Of a DNA stretch of 64,000 nt, positions 43,821 to 57,062 are shown one piece after another. Every line of letters starts with the position of its first letter. The stretch's first letter is position 1. The stretch is taken from contig NC_133547.1 of the NCBI RefSeq assembly GCF_048773025.1, forward strand, positions 46,033,004 to 46,097,003, written 5' to 3'. The notes beneath the pieces are model-generated. The model worked only from the letters and a program-made list of their open reading frames with translations, did not search any database and had not been told where the DNA came from. A program made the translations under genes and the position numbers. The stretch comes from Camelus bactrianus. Its lineage: Eukaryota; Chordata; Mammalia; Artiodactyla; Camelidae.

Positions 43821-46667
43821 GTTTTTATTTTTTTATTTCTTTCTGATTAATATTGCAATGTATGCTCAACTAAGTTTAGAAAATACAAAAAGTTAGGAAA
43901 GAGAAAATTAAAATCAACTGAATGCCCACTACTTGGAGTGACACTGTCAATATTCTGTGATGGATGATTTCACTGCAGTCTTTCTTTTCCTATCAGGCTA
44001 TTATTTTTTAAGGCTGTGCACCACGGGTATCCTTTGATTCTACACACAGGCAGTTCCCCACTCTATGTTATGAAAGGGAAACCAGAGGTCTCTACCAGTG
44101 TAAAAATAACTCCCCCATTAGAAACAAAAGGGATCATTTAATATATACCGAGTTTCAAGGAAAGAGAGGGTAATCCTCCCTAAATTAGTCTAGATTTGTT
44201 GCCACCTTGAAAAGAACCAAACCTGGGGGCCGGGGGGCACTGGGATGATCTAGGAGGGTGGGTGAGTCTAGGGCTCCTGAAAATTCTGGACCAATTCACA
44301 GTCTTGCCTCAGGCTAGTTCTGCTGGGGAATGGCCAGTGCTCATTCCAGTCAATAGGGCATTCTAGTCACAGAGGGGTTGTGAGATTTGACAGAGAGCAC
44401 AAAGCAAGAAATGCAGGCAGAAACACTTAAAAATTACAGCTTGGCAGGGGGCAGAAATAAAGCCCCAAACTCTGGATTCACATATTCTGACATACCCAGT
44501 CAAACTGGAACAAAGATAAAGATTTAAATTGGACAGCTACCATTCAGGACTTATTTCTTCCCCAATGTGCTGTGCGGAATTGGCACTCAAGGACTTTTTT
44601 TTTTTATAATAATCAGTGATAATCTGATAACAGAATAACAGACCAGTTTGTCATTTTTAATTTCTATACCTCCCCTTACTATTATCACTGCCTAGACATT
44701 TTGCATTAGCCTTTAAAATGTAAATTTACCTACAGCTATTCATTCTGCCTATTCTAATGCCTGTCAAACAAGAGATGAAAGGAAACTGTACCCAGGCAAC
44801 TCTGAGATCTTCATCTCAATCAGTAAAATCTTCCGTGGAACCTTGCACTACTCAAGCAAGACAGATCTGAGCCCTTGATATGGTTGGAAAATGTGACCTA
44901 CTTTAAAACCCAGCAGTGTGTGTGTGATGAAACGAAAGTGAATTGTTTTGCTGAAATCTGACACTAAAAATAGGGTACTGGATCCTTCCCCTGCTGGAAA
45001 AAAAAAAAGGCATTAAAATGAGTGTGTGTCTGTATGTCTGGGAATATGTCTCCATAGCAACCATTGTCCCACCTCCCCTATCAACAGCATTACCCCTCTC
45101 TACAGAAAGAGGTCATATGAATGCCTTTCCCAGCACCCCTCCCAATCCCTTACTCCATGAAATCTAATTAAAGAGTGAAATGAATTTTCGTGATGGTTCT
45201 AGAGGCTGGGAGAAGTCCAAGGTTGGGGTAGGGGGTGGTGAGGAAGGATTGCTGAGGGAGGGACAGGGAGACCTGCCCTTCCACATTGGAGCGGCAGCTC
45301 GCGACTCTGTTCTCATTTTTAAAAAGAGCCACAGCTCCCACGCTGAGAGCTGCAAGGGAGTGATAAACCTGCCATGCGACGATGTTATTACTTTAATGGA
45401 TACAGGACTAGTTGAGCACTTTATTTCCACCAGGGCTTTTTCCGTTGTATCCTCTTCCCTTTTCACAACATCCAGTTTTCCTCAGACACACCTCCTCCCC
45501 TTTATTAAAGAAACTTGTCCCCATTTCTAATCCCACTCTTAGAAGGAAAAAGAAAGCATCACTTGAGATAATAGATCTGTCTTTAGAAGGAGGCATGTGA
45601 GATAATCACACTTGTGAACGACCCCTGCCCCCAACCTCACTCTATTTTGTAAAGATTACAAGCCAGAAAAGAATAGGGGGTGAGGAGTGGTAGGGGTTGA
45701 GGAAGACACTCTGGGGAGATTGAAGCTGATTTGTGCAAATGAGCTTGAAGGGTCTTTTTTCAGCATTTGCTGAGGACTCCCTTCCTGCTTTTCAGCAGCT
45801 GCCTCCCCTCCTTCCTCCTCTCCCCACCTTTAGTGTCCAGTCAGCAGCAGCCTCAGGCACCCGCCCCCACTCTGGCCACCCCTGCCCTTGGCTGTCTGGG
45901 CATCTGTTTCTCATTCCTGCATCCAAACGTTTTCTCCAGGTTGGATGTCACTCTGGCTTTGTGCTGCTCGGGGTCCCAGCTGGAGCAGAATTGTCCTCAC
46001 ATGAGCATACAGTCAGGTCTGGGCTTGTCCTACTGGTAAGCGGGAGGCGGGTGGCAAGAAGGCGGTGGGGCCTCCTGGGGAAGAGGGAAGGGCACGCCGC
46101 ACACAATATCCAGTCGGTGCACTGACTCAGCGGCAGAAGGTGGGGCAGCGTGAAGAGCAATGCAGTGTTGTCACTCAGACTTGTCTCCAACCTAATGGAC
46201 CACATGTGAGAGGGCTGCACACATGCGACAAGTGAAAGCCATACTCTCCCCAGGACACGGTGGCAGGACACAGAGGAGACTGACACGGGGCAGCTGGCCT
46301 GTGACTCTGGGCATCCACAGGGGACGGCACCAGCTGTGGCATCTGCAGGAGCTGCCACCTTGACTGCCATTTCTGCAGCTTCAGCAGCAGGTGCCTCTCT
46401 GTCCTTGGAAGGGATCACCAGCTTCTGCACGGTGGGCAGTGGGCCTCCAGCTAGCGTGGTTGCCAGGGGCAGGTGGAGGACTTCCCTTTTGCCAGTCTAC
46501 TGAAGCAGTGAGGACCCCTCACTTGCCAAATACCCTTGAGGCATCCTGGAAAAACTCAGAGACCTATGAGAATGGGTTATGGTCAAGCCAGAGAAATTCC
46601 TATGGCTTTAGTTTTTTGCCCAGGCCAATGTGGCTTAGGGCATATGACAGATATACAATATAATCAC
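43821..46667. other. Stretch without a recognised gene
   Basis: The part 43870-44000 ('gcccactacttggagtgac') may be an old reverse L1 UTR. The rest holds no repeat or gene I recognise. Frames at 45733-46125 (130 codons, plus) and 45948-46430 (160 codons, minus) are GC-driven and show no known domain. Confidence 0.4.
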
Positions 46668-46900
46668 AAGAGCTAATATATACTGAGTGCTCACTCGGGC
46701 CGGGAGTTTTTCTAAGCACTATACATACACTAATAACTCACATAGACTTACAATCACCCATGAAATAGACACCATTCCTGTCTCCATTTGGCAGGTGAGA
46801 TAAGAATATGCTCAAGGTCATACAGCTAGAAAGTGGCAAAGTCGGGTCCCAGCCCAGATGGCTAGCAGGCAGCGCCCACGCTCCTGCTCGGAGTGCGATC
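46668..46900 (-). repeat. MIR SINE, antisense
   Basis: 'actgagtgctcactcgggcc', 'ggtcatacagctagaaagtg' and 'aagtcgggtcccagccc' read as reverse MIR, nearly full length. Confidence 0.8.
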
Positions 46901-47104
46901 TTTTCGCTGGATGACACAGACTTCCAGTCTTCATCAGATCATCTTCATTTTTTTCGAAGTACTTAGGAATTTTTTTGAACACCTACATCATTATAGAAAT
47001 AATATAATTTAAAGCATATTTAATAAATAAATAAAAATTTTTAAAGTGATTACAGAAATAGAAGCAATAAACTTATTAGAAGTGTTGACCTGGAAAAAAA
47101 AAAA

Positions 47105-47430
47105 GGAAAAAAAAAAAAAGAAGCCATGGAGAAACTTACCACCCCAATGCAACCAATTTTACACATGCCTGTTTCTTCTGTCCATGCACTCACGTGTTTC
47201 ACGCAGCGAACATGTAATTCTGTGTTTTTTTTAAGTGTAACATAACATTGTAAACATATTTTCATAGATTATTTCCTCACTCATTTTAATTGCGGTAGCA
47301 CTTGCCTTCAAGCTGATGTACTGTAACTGCCTTAGCCAGTCCCCTGTTTCAGATATTTAGATTGTTTCCAGCTGGTTTCAAAAGAAAAAAAAAAAAACAA
47401 AATAAAACAATCTTTGCTCCCATTTTTTCC
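47105..47430 (-). repeat. LINE-1 relic, antisense
   Basis: 'taacataacattgtaaacat', 'attttcatagattatttcc' and 'atatttagattgtttccagc' match reverse L1 3' region sequence. Two A-runs (47094-47120 and 47383-47397) lie inside or next to it. Confidence 0.65.
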
Positions 47431-49113
47431 CTTGTATTGACTACTTCGACTGTGTTTGGACAGAGGAGAGCTGCTCATGCTGTGGGTTTGGAGCCATCGT
47501 GATACCCTTTGGCCTGCGCTCAAGGTTTCCTCAGAGGTTAGAGTGTGTGAGCTGGAAGGATTTGGTCAGGTGCTATTCATTACTGAAGGACCTGGAAGGA
47601 ATGAAAGAGTGAATGGAATTACATTCAAAATATTACCGCCAATGTGCTCGAAGCCAAGCAGGCAGAAGAGCCAACTTGCAGAAGCGACATTTTAAACTTG
47701 GTAACAGATGGCTCACTGGTCAGAGCTCAAAAGGCCAAGGTCCCTTAAACTGACAGGATGCAAGCATATGAGTCAAGTGTCCCCACAAGCAGAGAAACTG
47801 CCACCGTCCGCTCACCAAGGGCCACGATGCCACGTGCACGTGCGAGACGTGAATTATTTCTCCTCCCCAAATCTCTGCTATTTCGTTCTCCGAGACTCAC
47901 ACAGAGACTTTTAAAATTCTGAATCACCACAGGATACATTCCCACCCCCCCAGCTCAGCCCCTCTGGACTTATGGGAAAACCCCAGAATCTGGTATACAA
48001 CCAGATGGGATTCAGCTTAAACCCTGGTTGAAAATGACCCATCACCCCATATCTCAAAAGCTCAATCCTGGACACCAAGTCCGTCTAGACAGGAAAAGGG
48101 GCTTCTCCCTCAAGGCAAGCTTTGGCGGGAGGGCATCCCTCTCAGGCTCTGCTGGCCTCGCATGTGGGTGATGCTGAGAACTGATACATCTTTAACCTTT
48201 GTGCCCTGGGCACCTCACTGGCCTATCCCAGTCCAGCTCTGCTCTAAAGCCACAGCAAGGCTCTGGCTTGATCATTGCCACCCACCTCAAGCCCACCTCC
48301 CTGTGAGACCCTGAAAACTAGTTAAACTTGTGTTCCCGACATTGGCCAGTAAAAATAAATGGGCCACATCCACCAAAAGGTAGCGGTCATGGGAAGGGGA
48401 CAGGCTAACAGGCTAACAGGCTTACTGGGACCAGCTGGAAAGGGTAAGCCCATGGATGCCAACCAACCGCCACCCCAAGCTTATTGACAAGTAAGAGGAC
48501 CAGACAACCCAGAGCATGACTTCAGTGTGGACAGGCACTTGGGTTTGAAAGCCTGCCGGGAGAGTTAACATTCAACAGCTGTGTGCATTCACACTGCTGA
48601 GTGCCTATTACACAATATTATCAGACCTTCTCCTACGCAGAGTTGCAGTATTGGCCCACCGGGTGATTCGCGCAGTTCCAACACAAGCCGCCAGAGAAAG
48701 GAAGCTATCAAGTTCTCGGTGATGAGAGAAATTGTAGCACATGGTGACAGAGGAAGACAGACCGGACATCTTTCCAGGCTGGATCAAGAGAAAGCTTTGA
48801 CAGAACGAGACGGTATTCCTTTATTTGAAATGTGGCAGGTCTACAGATCTCTGTGGATGGAACAGTGCCGTGAGTATTCCATCCCTGAACAGCTGGGAAA
48901 GGAGAGAGCTGGGAAAAGCGAGGAGGGAGCCAGGTGAGTTCATGCTTAAATAATAGATTCTCTTGGTAACAAAACCGTGGAAAGGGCTGGGGCCAGCCCT
49001 GGGTCTGGAGATAACAAGCACCTCTTGCTTGAGTCTCCACCAGCTTCGATGTCCTCATATGCCACCTTAATGAAGTCTCTGCCAGGAGCAAGACCCTTCA
49101 AAGCTTTCTGGTT
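47431..49113. other. Single-copy stretch without a recognised gene
   Basis: No repeat family or gene was recognised. The frames (up to 127 codons) show no known domain. Confidence 0.35.
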
Positions 49114-49121
49114 GTCTGAGC

Positions 49122-49350
49122 CAGTGGCCTCCAACATGGGATGTGTGTGCTGATCTATTGGGGTACAGAAAGAAATATCAGAATTATCTTTAATAATTAT
49201 CTGGCCACTGCCTTAATCCTATGCTTGACAAGGTTGTATAATGTACTTCATCTATCAGTGCAGCCGTGATGAGTATTCATGTTAACAAGGAGAGCTCAAA
49301 AAAAGGTCATACTAATGGACTGTATGATCAAACACGTTTGGAAGCAACTG
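49122..49350. mobile_element. Non-autonomous hAT DNA transposon (MITE), 229 bp
   Basis: The left end is CAGTGGCCTCCAA. The right end, reversed, is CAGTTGCTTCCAA (11 of 13 match). The 8 bases outside, gtctgagc (49114-49121) and gtctaagt (49351-49358), match at 6 of 8, which fits the 8-bp target duplication of hAT elements. It has no coding capacity. The family is not named. Confidence 0.7.
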
Positions 49351-49358
49351 GTCTAAGT

Positions 49359-50194
49359 AAGAAGCTGAAACTCCCTAGCCTGATGTTCAAGGTCCTCTGT
49401 GACTTACCTGCCTGAGCTCCTGTCCACTGTTTCACCTCTCAGGCCACCCCCTGCAGTGAAATGGATCTGGTCATCCAGAGATCCCTGGGGGAGGGGTGGG
49501 TTGTTTGTTTTTATACACTGTCTTGCTTCTGGCTCTTGGCTGGTTGAATGCCCACAAAATGGCATCATGTTTACCTGGATACTTGGCGCCTCCAACCACT
49601 TTACTAGCAGAAATTCCAGTCCTTTCCAGGATACTCCTTCCTAAATAGGCTCCCCAAGTGTAACCACTAGGTTTGTGATTCTCAATGAAACACAGCCCCC
49701 CTCTGTCTGCTGGGGAGAGGTAGTGACTCAGGTGTAGTCAACACTCATGGACAAACATTACAACTGTGGCCTCCCCCACTTGTATTGCCCCACATCACTG
49801 GCATTATCACTAGAGGCCATCACATCACTGGCATTATCACTACCTGGGCACCCAGCCACACCAGCCTTGGTGGTAAGACCTCAGCAACACAAGATAAAAA
49901 TCATTCCAGGTGGTCCAGTACTGAGATCCAGAAAACACTGCCTCCCTCTGCAATTCACTGAGTCAGGGGTCTCCCAAAGCACACCCAGTTGGGTGGAGGT
50001 AGCTGCATGTGTTCCTGCAGTTTGTACACTGCACCATGGGTCCAGCCAGGCAGTGGGTCAAGCTTTTAACCTATTGACCTTTTCCCCAGGGACCCTCCCA
50101 AGCAGACTGCATTTTCCAAACATGGCAGCCATACTATCCCGTCCCTCACGCTCTTCTGAAAATGCAACATTCTCTCCTCCCATCCACTGGTGAG
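49359..50194. other. Stretch with no recognised gene
   Basis: Holds the 30-bp tandem duplication listed separately. Nothing else was recognised. Confidence 0.35.
49791..49842. repeat. 30-bp tandem duplication
   Basis: The 22 bases starting cacatcactggcattatcac occur at 49791-49812 and 49821-49842 without a difference, 8 bp apart. A recent local duplication. Confidence 0.9.
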
Positions 50195-50300
50195 GTCAAG
50201 ATCCCCTCCCTTTATTTGGGAGGATCTTTGTGACTGCTTTGATCAACAGAGTTGGGTAGAAATGATGGTGTAGGTCATAAAAAATGCCACGCACCTCTAC
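50195..50300 (+). repeat. Ancient interspersed repeat, unassigned
   Basis: 'ctttgtgactgctttgatca' then 'gttgggtagaaatgatggtg' is a phrase of a common old mammalian repeat. Family unclear. Confidence 0.4.
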
Positions 50301-50349
50301 AAAAATCTCCCCAGGTATTTCTTCATTATCTGTGGCACCTGCCACGATA

Positions 50350-50535
50350 TGGGCCAGACGAGCTGGGTGACTGTGGGCAGGTTGCCTATGTTCTTGGAAC
50401 CTCAGTTTCCTCATCCGTAGAATGGGGGAAATATTAATGCCTATGTTGTGAGGATTAAATAAGGCAATGGTTGCGAGTGCTTAGCGTCATGCCTGGCATA
50501 TAGTAAGCACTTATGGTTAGCGATTATTATCACCA
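50350..50535 (+). repeat. MIR SINE
   Basis: 'aacctcagtttcctcatccg', 'tgttgtgaggattaaataag' and 'catgcctggcatatagtaag' cover the MIR core and 3' end. Confidence 0.85.
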
Positions 50536-50699
50536 CCTGGTGTTTGGTAGGTGGCCAATTAACATTTGGCTGCTGATTAATCAAATGGTGCTGTGCACAG
50601 ACTGAAAAGAAGATGAAGATCCAAGTCGTATCCAAAGGCATAGAAGGTTCTTGGTGTCCTGGTTCTGGTAATGTCTCCAGACTCAAGCCTTCTTTGCAC

Positions 50700-51130
50700 C
50701 AGCTACCCTGTGCACACCATCATGTGATGTCCCTCCACTGTGCAGCCCCCTGTCCCCTCATCGTCTTCTCTGCATTTTCTCCCAAACCCCATAGTGCCTC
50801 CAGGCATTTGTTTTTGCAATTCCCTCTTCTTGAAGGACGCCCTTCAACTCCTCATTCCTGTTTCAACTAATTTTTGCTGTTACTTCCCTTCTCAACCTCA
50901 AGGGCACCCCTTTCCTGACCTCAAGATTAAATAAAGTCCTGCTTTCTGCTTACCTTATCATGGTAGCTTACTGTACAACTGCCTGCTGGTTTCTGTCTCC
51001 CCCCATCACCCGAAGCTCTTGGCAGAGAGGATTTATGTACTGTTCCCCATTGAGTTCCCAGGGATTAGGGGTTCCTAACCAATACTAGGGATGTGAAAAA
51101 CACTTGTTGAACAAATGGTTGCAAATGAAT
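50700..51130 (+). repeat. L2 LINE 3' end
   Basis: 'gcaattccctcttcttgaag', 'gcacccctttcctgacctc' and the terminal 'acacttgttgaacaaatgg' follow the L2 3' end. Confidence 0.75.
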
Positions 51131-52554
51131 AGTCACTTAAAGAAAAGCTACATATGGTTCAGAAGCATCATTTTAAGAAGATAGAGTGCTGTATAATACA
51201 TTTTGAAAAGAGTTCCATCAAAACAGACTCAAATAAGTTCTTGGCACTTCATGGAGTAAGTAAGCTTCAGTTATCTGGAAAAAGAATTTGCTTGCAATGC
51301 TTTCGCGGAGGATGTTAAATAAAGGAGAACGTTCTTTCGTTGTATTCACCAGTCCTGCAAATAGAAAAGCTCCTGAGAGGATGGGGTTGGGGAGGTAAGC
51401 CCAGGTAACTCCCACAGTGCAGGGGTAGAGCCTGGAATACTTCGCTATGCAATGACTATTTGATGACAGACTCATGGAAATTTAGATGTGAGAGGGACCT
51501 TGATGACTGACTGAAAATTGTTTGATTGAAAAGTGAACCATTTAGACTCTGGGGAGTGGGCCACAGAGCAGCTGTCACTGGCCAGGGGAAGGGAATACCT
51601 CTGTCGCTCCAAGGATCTGGCCCCAGGTGTCTGCACTGAATGGCTTTCCAGGAACCCCAGCAGGCCCTCCCACGATTGCATTTTCTGGTTTGACTGCAAG
51701 GGCTTTCCATATGGAACACGGAAATATCTGCAATACTTTTTGTGCAAATGTGATTAGCGCAGCATTCTGCAGTTTTCCCAAGGAAAGCACACCCTACCTA
51801 CCTAACCTGGGGAGCCACTCGGATTTTCCACTGGGATAGGATCCGCCCGGGTGAGGCTAACAGTGATTTCTGACATGACCAAAGCCACTTAAATTTTCTA
51901 CCATTCAAGTCACCACCTTGCCTTGTGTGGCCAGAACCTGTTGGAGCAGTGCATGTCATGACCTGTGTTTCTCCTTATGTTCCTGTCTATTATCAAAAAA
52001 ACCAAGACCATGACATAATGGCGATACCTGCAGAGTGCTGGCTGCGTCTCCTCCCTGCCTGGGAAAGCCCTCTTCTAGACAGGATATGACATGCTGGTCT
52101 GGGAGATCTTGGATTGAATTTTTTTTTTCTGCCACCACTGAGGATAAAATGCAGATAGGTGTGTCCATTCAGAGAGGATGACTATTATTTCCAATTTTTT
52201 AATAGTTTCTTCCCCCACAAAAGGTACCCCTGCTGACAGCCCATTCCAGTGAAGCCTCGTACAGGTGATTTAAGCACACAATCAAGTTTTAGCACAACAT
52301 GGAAAGATATGGGGACCCAAAGGACGTGGGCTCTGTGTCACACAACCCCAGGAAGCACTGTTCACACTCGGGCTATTCAGCCAGTAACCTAGAGTCGGCT
52401 GTCTCCTGTCATATCTTAGTCTCTCGGCACAAATGTGAAATCTCTAACTTTAGGTTCCTAGCTGCCTCTGTCACCTTAGTCTGCAGTCCCTTCTTTTAGG
52501 CTGTGACCTGGGGGTTGAATTCCTTGTGGTCAATAATAATGCCTTACTTTCATT
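51131..52554. other. Stretch with no recognised feature
   Basis: Single-copy-like sequence. The many short frames at 51450-51840 overlap on both strands and have no known domain. Confidence 0.35.
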
Positions 52555-52735
52555 TATAGTTAACCAAACATTTTCAAGTACTTTGTATCACATGAAACTC
52601 AATACTCTTGGGAAGGGTTTAGGCAATCATTATTGTCCTGTTTTACAAATGAGGAAACTGAGGAGCAGAGAGGTCACTGAATTGCCACGGGTAACCCAAC
52701 TAGGAAAAAGCCGAGGTCCTGACTCCTAGTTTATT
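52555..52735 (-). repeat. MIR SINE, antisense
   Basis: 'ttttacaaatgaggaaactg' then 'aggagcagagaggtcactg' read as reverse MIR. Confidence 0.8.
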
Positions 52736-54424
52736 ATTTATTCCATCAGAACAAATGAGCATAGGATCTAAACAGAATTGACTTGATGGTGCTATTTCTG
52801 GCTCTCTGACCTTATTTTGGGAACCCCGGGAAGACTCACGTGCGCTCATGAATAAGCCCTTCCAGCTGCCACGTGACATCCTCCGTCCTCCTCCTCTCCT
52901 AGTCTGGTCCCCATCGGTCCCCTGATGCTCTGCTGCTGGTGCCTGCGGTGAACACTGAGCCAGCTGCTCCTCAGGGCTGGAGCTGCCATTTTGGATCTGG
53001 TCCATCCTTACATAGTGAGAAGAGGAAGGGGGAGAAGCCAAGGAGCAATCCAACAGCCCCTGCTGTTGTCCTAGAGCAAGTGAAGCTGCCACTGGAGGAT
53101 GAGAGGTGCTGAGACAAGTTTGTGTGTCTGACTCTTTAGCATGGATGTTTTTCCAATAGTGCCTTCTTCCACAACACTCCTTGGCCCTTCATGCAAATAG
53201 TCTCCTGGCAGCCTGTCTCTAATCCTCCAGATATGCCTAAATGCGTCTGAATTTCAGTCAGAGCTGGATTAATAAGATCCAGCCAAGCAACTGCCCAGGG
53301 TAACAGAACACCACTATTATAAATCGGAACAATTGCCAGTTAATTTAGATTGCCCCTGAAGTCAATTGACTTCATGTGAAGTCATGTTTTGGGTCTCTCT
53401 CCTCAAAACACACAGCACCCTTGAGTGGTAAATTTAAAAACACTCTACCAGATTGACCCACCTCTGTGGATTGCGTACAGATGTGCCACATACAAGTGCT
53501 TGATGCAACCATACCTAAAGCCAGAGTCGCAATGAGATGAATTCTGAACCTCAGTACTGTGCTACTTACTGAGATTAAGAAATCTAATTCCTTTTATCTA
53601 AATTGTAAACCCTTTCATATTCCCATCATGAAGCTGTCCTTTTAGAAAATTGAAAAGAAAATGGCAGTGAGAACAAGAACATCAGAAAAGAGGAAAACAG
53701 CTTGCCAAGATTTTTTGGTACCCAGACTCAGTTTGGGCCAGTAGGTGTAAATTAAGAAGAGAATCTGTTTCTATAGGCAATTTTTTTTTTATTAATAGAA
53801 GATCAGTTTACCCCTAGAATCCCTAAATAAGTGTTAAACAAATATTTCAAAAATATCAGTTTGAAGGGACACCAACTCATTCACATGCAAGGTGCTCACA
53901 GTTTTGGTCAAACCCTGCTCCCAGGGGCCAAGTCAGCTCAAGCTCCTCCAACCTCACTTGGCCTTTGATTTGCTCTCCTGTGAAATGAAGGGATTAAAGT
54001 AGAAGCTTAACAAATGTTCGTTAAAGGTACTCATACCTTTAAAATCGTGAGTCTTCGAAGTTCTTCCTTGAAAGACGTAGACAGCTGAAATGCAGAAATC
54101 TTTACTATGCAAGGGCTTTTGCCATGTCAGTTTTGCCGTGGTAATAAGATTTGATCTGAGGAAGTAGTCACCGTTCCATTTTGCTGAACGGAGCCTCACG
54201 TGGGCAGGCTGGAATCCTCTCTATTACAGCTCATTTTCTTCTACTTCTAACTCAGCTACTGTTTTGGAGGAAAGTTGTGGGTGAGGCTAGAGACAGATTG
54301 AGTGATCAGAAGGGCTGGTTCTAGAGGCTACCAATTAGAGTCTCCTAAGGGGGTGGTCAGGCCCCATAAAAGTGTGTGGGAACACAACATTCAAATACAT
54401 GCCCACTATCTAACGATATTCTAA
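52736..54424. other. Single-copy stretch without a recognised gene
   Basis: Nothing recognised. The 130-codon minus frame at 52700-53092 has no known domain. Confidence 0.35.
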
Positions 54425-54597
54425 GCCCAGGCTTCTCAAACTGGATTGTGCACCCAGATGGTCTGGGGATCCTATACAAATGCAGATTCTGATGAAATAG
54501 ATCTGGGGTGGGGTCTGAGAGTCTGAATTGCTAACAAGCTTTCAAGGAATGTTAATGCAACTGGTCTTCAGATCACAATTTGAGTAGCAAGACTGTA
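54425..54597 (+). mobile_element. MER5A-type hAT element
   Basis: 'aggcttctcaaactggattg', 'caaatgcagattctgatga', 'tctggggtggggtctgaga' and 'gctaacaagctttcaagg' occur in the order of MER5A, a short non-autonomous Charlie-type transposon of about 190 bp. Confidence 0.8.
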
Positions 54598-55039
54598 TCT
54601 CATGTTCTCCACCTAACACATAAATACAGCTTTTCTTGCATTAGGGTCTAGGAACAGGGGTGAATTAGAGTCTAGAAGAAGAGATAAATATACAGGCAGT
54701 GATTGCATTGTGATGTTATAGGTGTTAATAAAGGTATAGAGAGAGTGTATGAGTAAGGGGAAGGCAGGGACTGAGTAGACGGACCGAGACTTAAAAAGAA
54801 AGAATAAAAGAAAAAGTCCGGCAGAAATAGGCGGATTTCTATCAATGGATTCCTTTGACAGGGTCTAGGAAGGAAGTGAGGCTAATTTGGCAAGACTGTA
54901 TTTGGCAACTTAGGGGTGACCTTTCTGGGAGCCAGGAATACTTTTTTTACTCTCCTTTGTATTCTGTGTAGTATAACATTGGCATATAATTTCCCCACAA
55001 TTGCTTGTTGACTGAATGAGTTACTAAATTACTTAATAC
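54598..55039. other. Stretch with no recognised gene
   Basis: A MIR/L2-like tail may lie at 54950-55025 ('cacaattgcttgttgactga'). Nothing else was recognised. Confidence 0.35.
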
Positions 55040-55665
55040 ACTTCATTTTCTTTTTGTTGTAAAATATACATAAGTTTACCATCTCAACCATTTCTCAGTC
55101 CTTTTAGGTGGAAAATTCAGTAGCATAAAGCACATGCACATTGTTGTGTAATCAGCAGCAATATTCAGCTCCAGAAAGTTCTCACCATCCCAACAGACAC
55201 TCCATACTTACTAACAACTCTCCAGTCCCCACTTGCCCCACAATCACCATTCTTTTCTCTGTCTCTATCAGTTTGACTGTTCTAGGTTCCTCATATAAGC
55301 AGATGTTAAGATATTCATCCTTTTGTGACTGTCTTATTTTACTGAGCATAATATCTTCAAGGTCCATCCATGTTGTAGCCTGTGTCAGAATTTCCCTCCT
55401 TTTTAAGGCAGAATTGTATTCCATTGTCTGTATATACCACATTTTGTTTATCCATCCACCTGTCAATGGACAGGTGGGTTGTTTCCGCCTTTTTCGCTGT
55501 TGTGAATAATGCTACCGTGGATGCAAGTGTACAAACATCTCTACAAGTCCCTGCTTTCAATTTGGGGGTATATATCCAGAGGTGGAACTGCTGGATGATA
55601 TGGTAATTTTTAATTTTTAATTTTTAATTTTTAATTTTTTGAGGAAACTCCCTGCCATTTTATTT
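55040..55665 (-). repeat. LINE-1 fragment, antisense: ORF2 C-terminus plus 3' UTR
   Basis: The minus-strand frame 55182-55466 encodes WINKMWYIQTMEYNSALKR, the end of L1 ORF2p. The plus strand reads 'ggtccatccatgttgtagcc' and 'tatataccacattttgttta'. 5'-truncated and inactive. Inside is a TAATTTT run of five units (55604-55638) that is expanded relative to the L1 consensus. Confidence 0.85.
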
Positions 55666-56661
55666 AATTAAAATTTTTTAAAAAGTTAATTAAGTGATAC
55701 AGGAGATAATCAATGTAAGCAACTAGGTTCTCCCTGCTAGGAGAAAGGGGGCGTGACCTTCAAATCTGGTGATTTATAAAATGGGTTATCTTGCTAAACC
55801 TCCCCTAAGGATGCCATGAAGGTGGGGCTGGAAGGCAGACTGCACATCACGTAGTTTTACCTAGGCTGGATGGACCACTTGGCAAGGGAACTGTCAGGCC
55901 TTGGCTCTCCCTGATGTGCCAGCCCAGGCCTTCCAGCCAGTCTCTCTGCCCACCCTGCCACTGCAGAGAAGAGAGGGGCGTCCCTGGTCAGTGCTGCATG
56001 GCTCTCTCCCACCAGAGAGCCCAGAAAGGGTCCTCATGCCAAAGGCAGGCCGCTTTCTGCAACTGGTGACACCAGCAGTAACATTTTCCAAGGAGCTGAT
56101 CTAACTTCGAGACAGCCAGCCAAACCTCGGGAGCACAGGCTGCCCCAGAGCAGAGTGCTCTGAGGGTGTGGTCAAGGCTAATGCCTGAGAGGGGCTGGTC
56201 CAGCAGCTGGAGGCCATTAAAATGTGGCAGGGCTCCCTTCTTTGTTCTCAGGATCAATTTAAAGTGCTACCAGCCTCCCCGGCAGGGAGTTAAATTCCAG
56301 GACAGAGACTATCCAGACCAAAGACTATCCAGACCAAATCCTGACCCTCAAACACAGGATGTCATTTTTAAAAAGCTATTTATTGAAATAGCAGACTTTA
56401 AAAAAAAAATCATCCATCATCTCATCCTCCCCCACCAGCAAATTCGGTGTTTTCATTTTTCCATGTTCTCCTCCATAGCTAATGCAATTTTTATTGCTCT
56501 TTTTACTCAATCAGTCATGCCTAGATGTCTCTTGTCTCCTCCTCACTTCTGAAGGCAGTTCTACCCAAATTATTGTCAACTTCAGGTTTCTGGGATTGGT
56601 GGGGAGAAGGGTGAGGGCCTTCCTTCTCTCTTGTCTCGTAACCCCCCGCTCCCCCTCCGCC

Positions 56662-56688
56662 ACACACACACACACACACACACACACC
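56662..56688. repeat. Microsatellite (CA)n
   Basis: Uninterrupted cacaca run of about 27 bp. Confidence 0.95.
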
Positions 56689-56984
56689 CCTTCTTCCTGC
56701 CTCCCTCTAGGTGCCCTCCTATCTGTGGGTGACGTGCTTTCACTGACTGGCTGACTCACTCCCCTTCGTTGCCCAGCTTCTTTGGGAAGTTAGTGAGGAA
56801 CAGAAACGTAGTTTTGTAGCCTCATGCCCAGTCGTGTCTTAAGTCTGCCTAGAATCAGTCATCACAGAAGGCGGTACCGTGGACACACTGGAGCCCAGCG
56901 CAGGGCTTGCTGCCCTGCTTCATTATTGCCCATCCTCTGGTTCTGCTCCTGGGTTTCTCTTCCCCGCCCCGCCCCACCCCAGCA

Positions 56985-57062
56985 TCTCATCTCTCCCTCT
57001 CTGTCTCTGTCTCTCTTGCTCGCTCGCTCTATCATCTCTCTCCCTCTCTCCCTTGCTCTCTG
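56985..57062. repeat. CT-rich polypyrimidine tract
   Basis: ctct/ctgtct-type low-complexity sequence of about 78 bp. Confidence 0.85.

Noticed and set aside
45733-46430. Overlapping frames of 130 and 160 codons on opposite strands
   Set aside because: GC-rich sequence opens both strands, there is no domain, and the two frames overlap.
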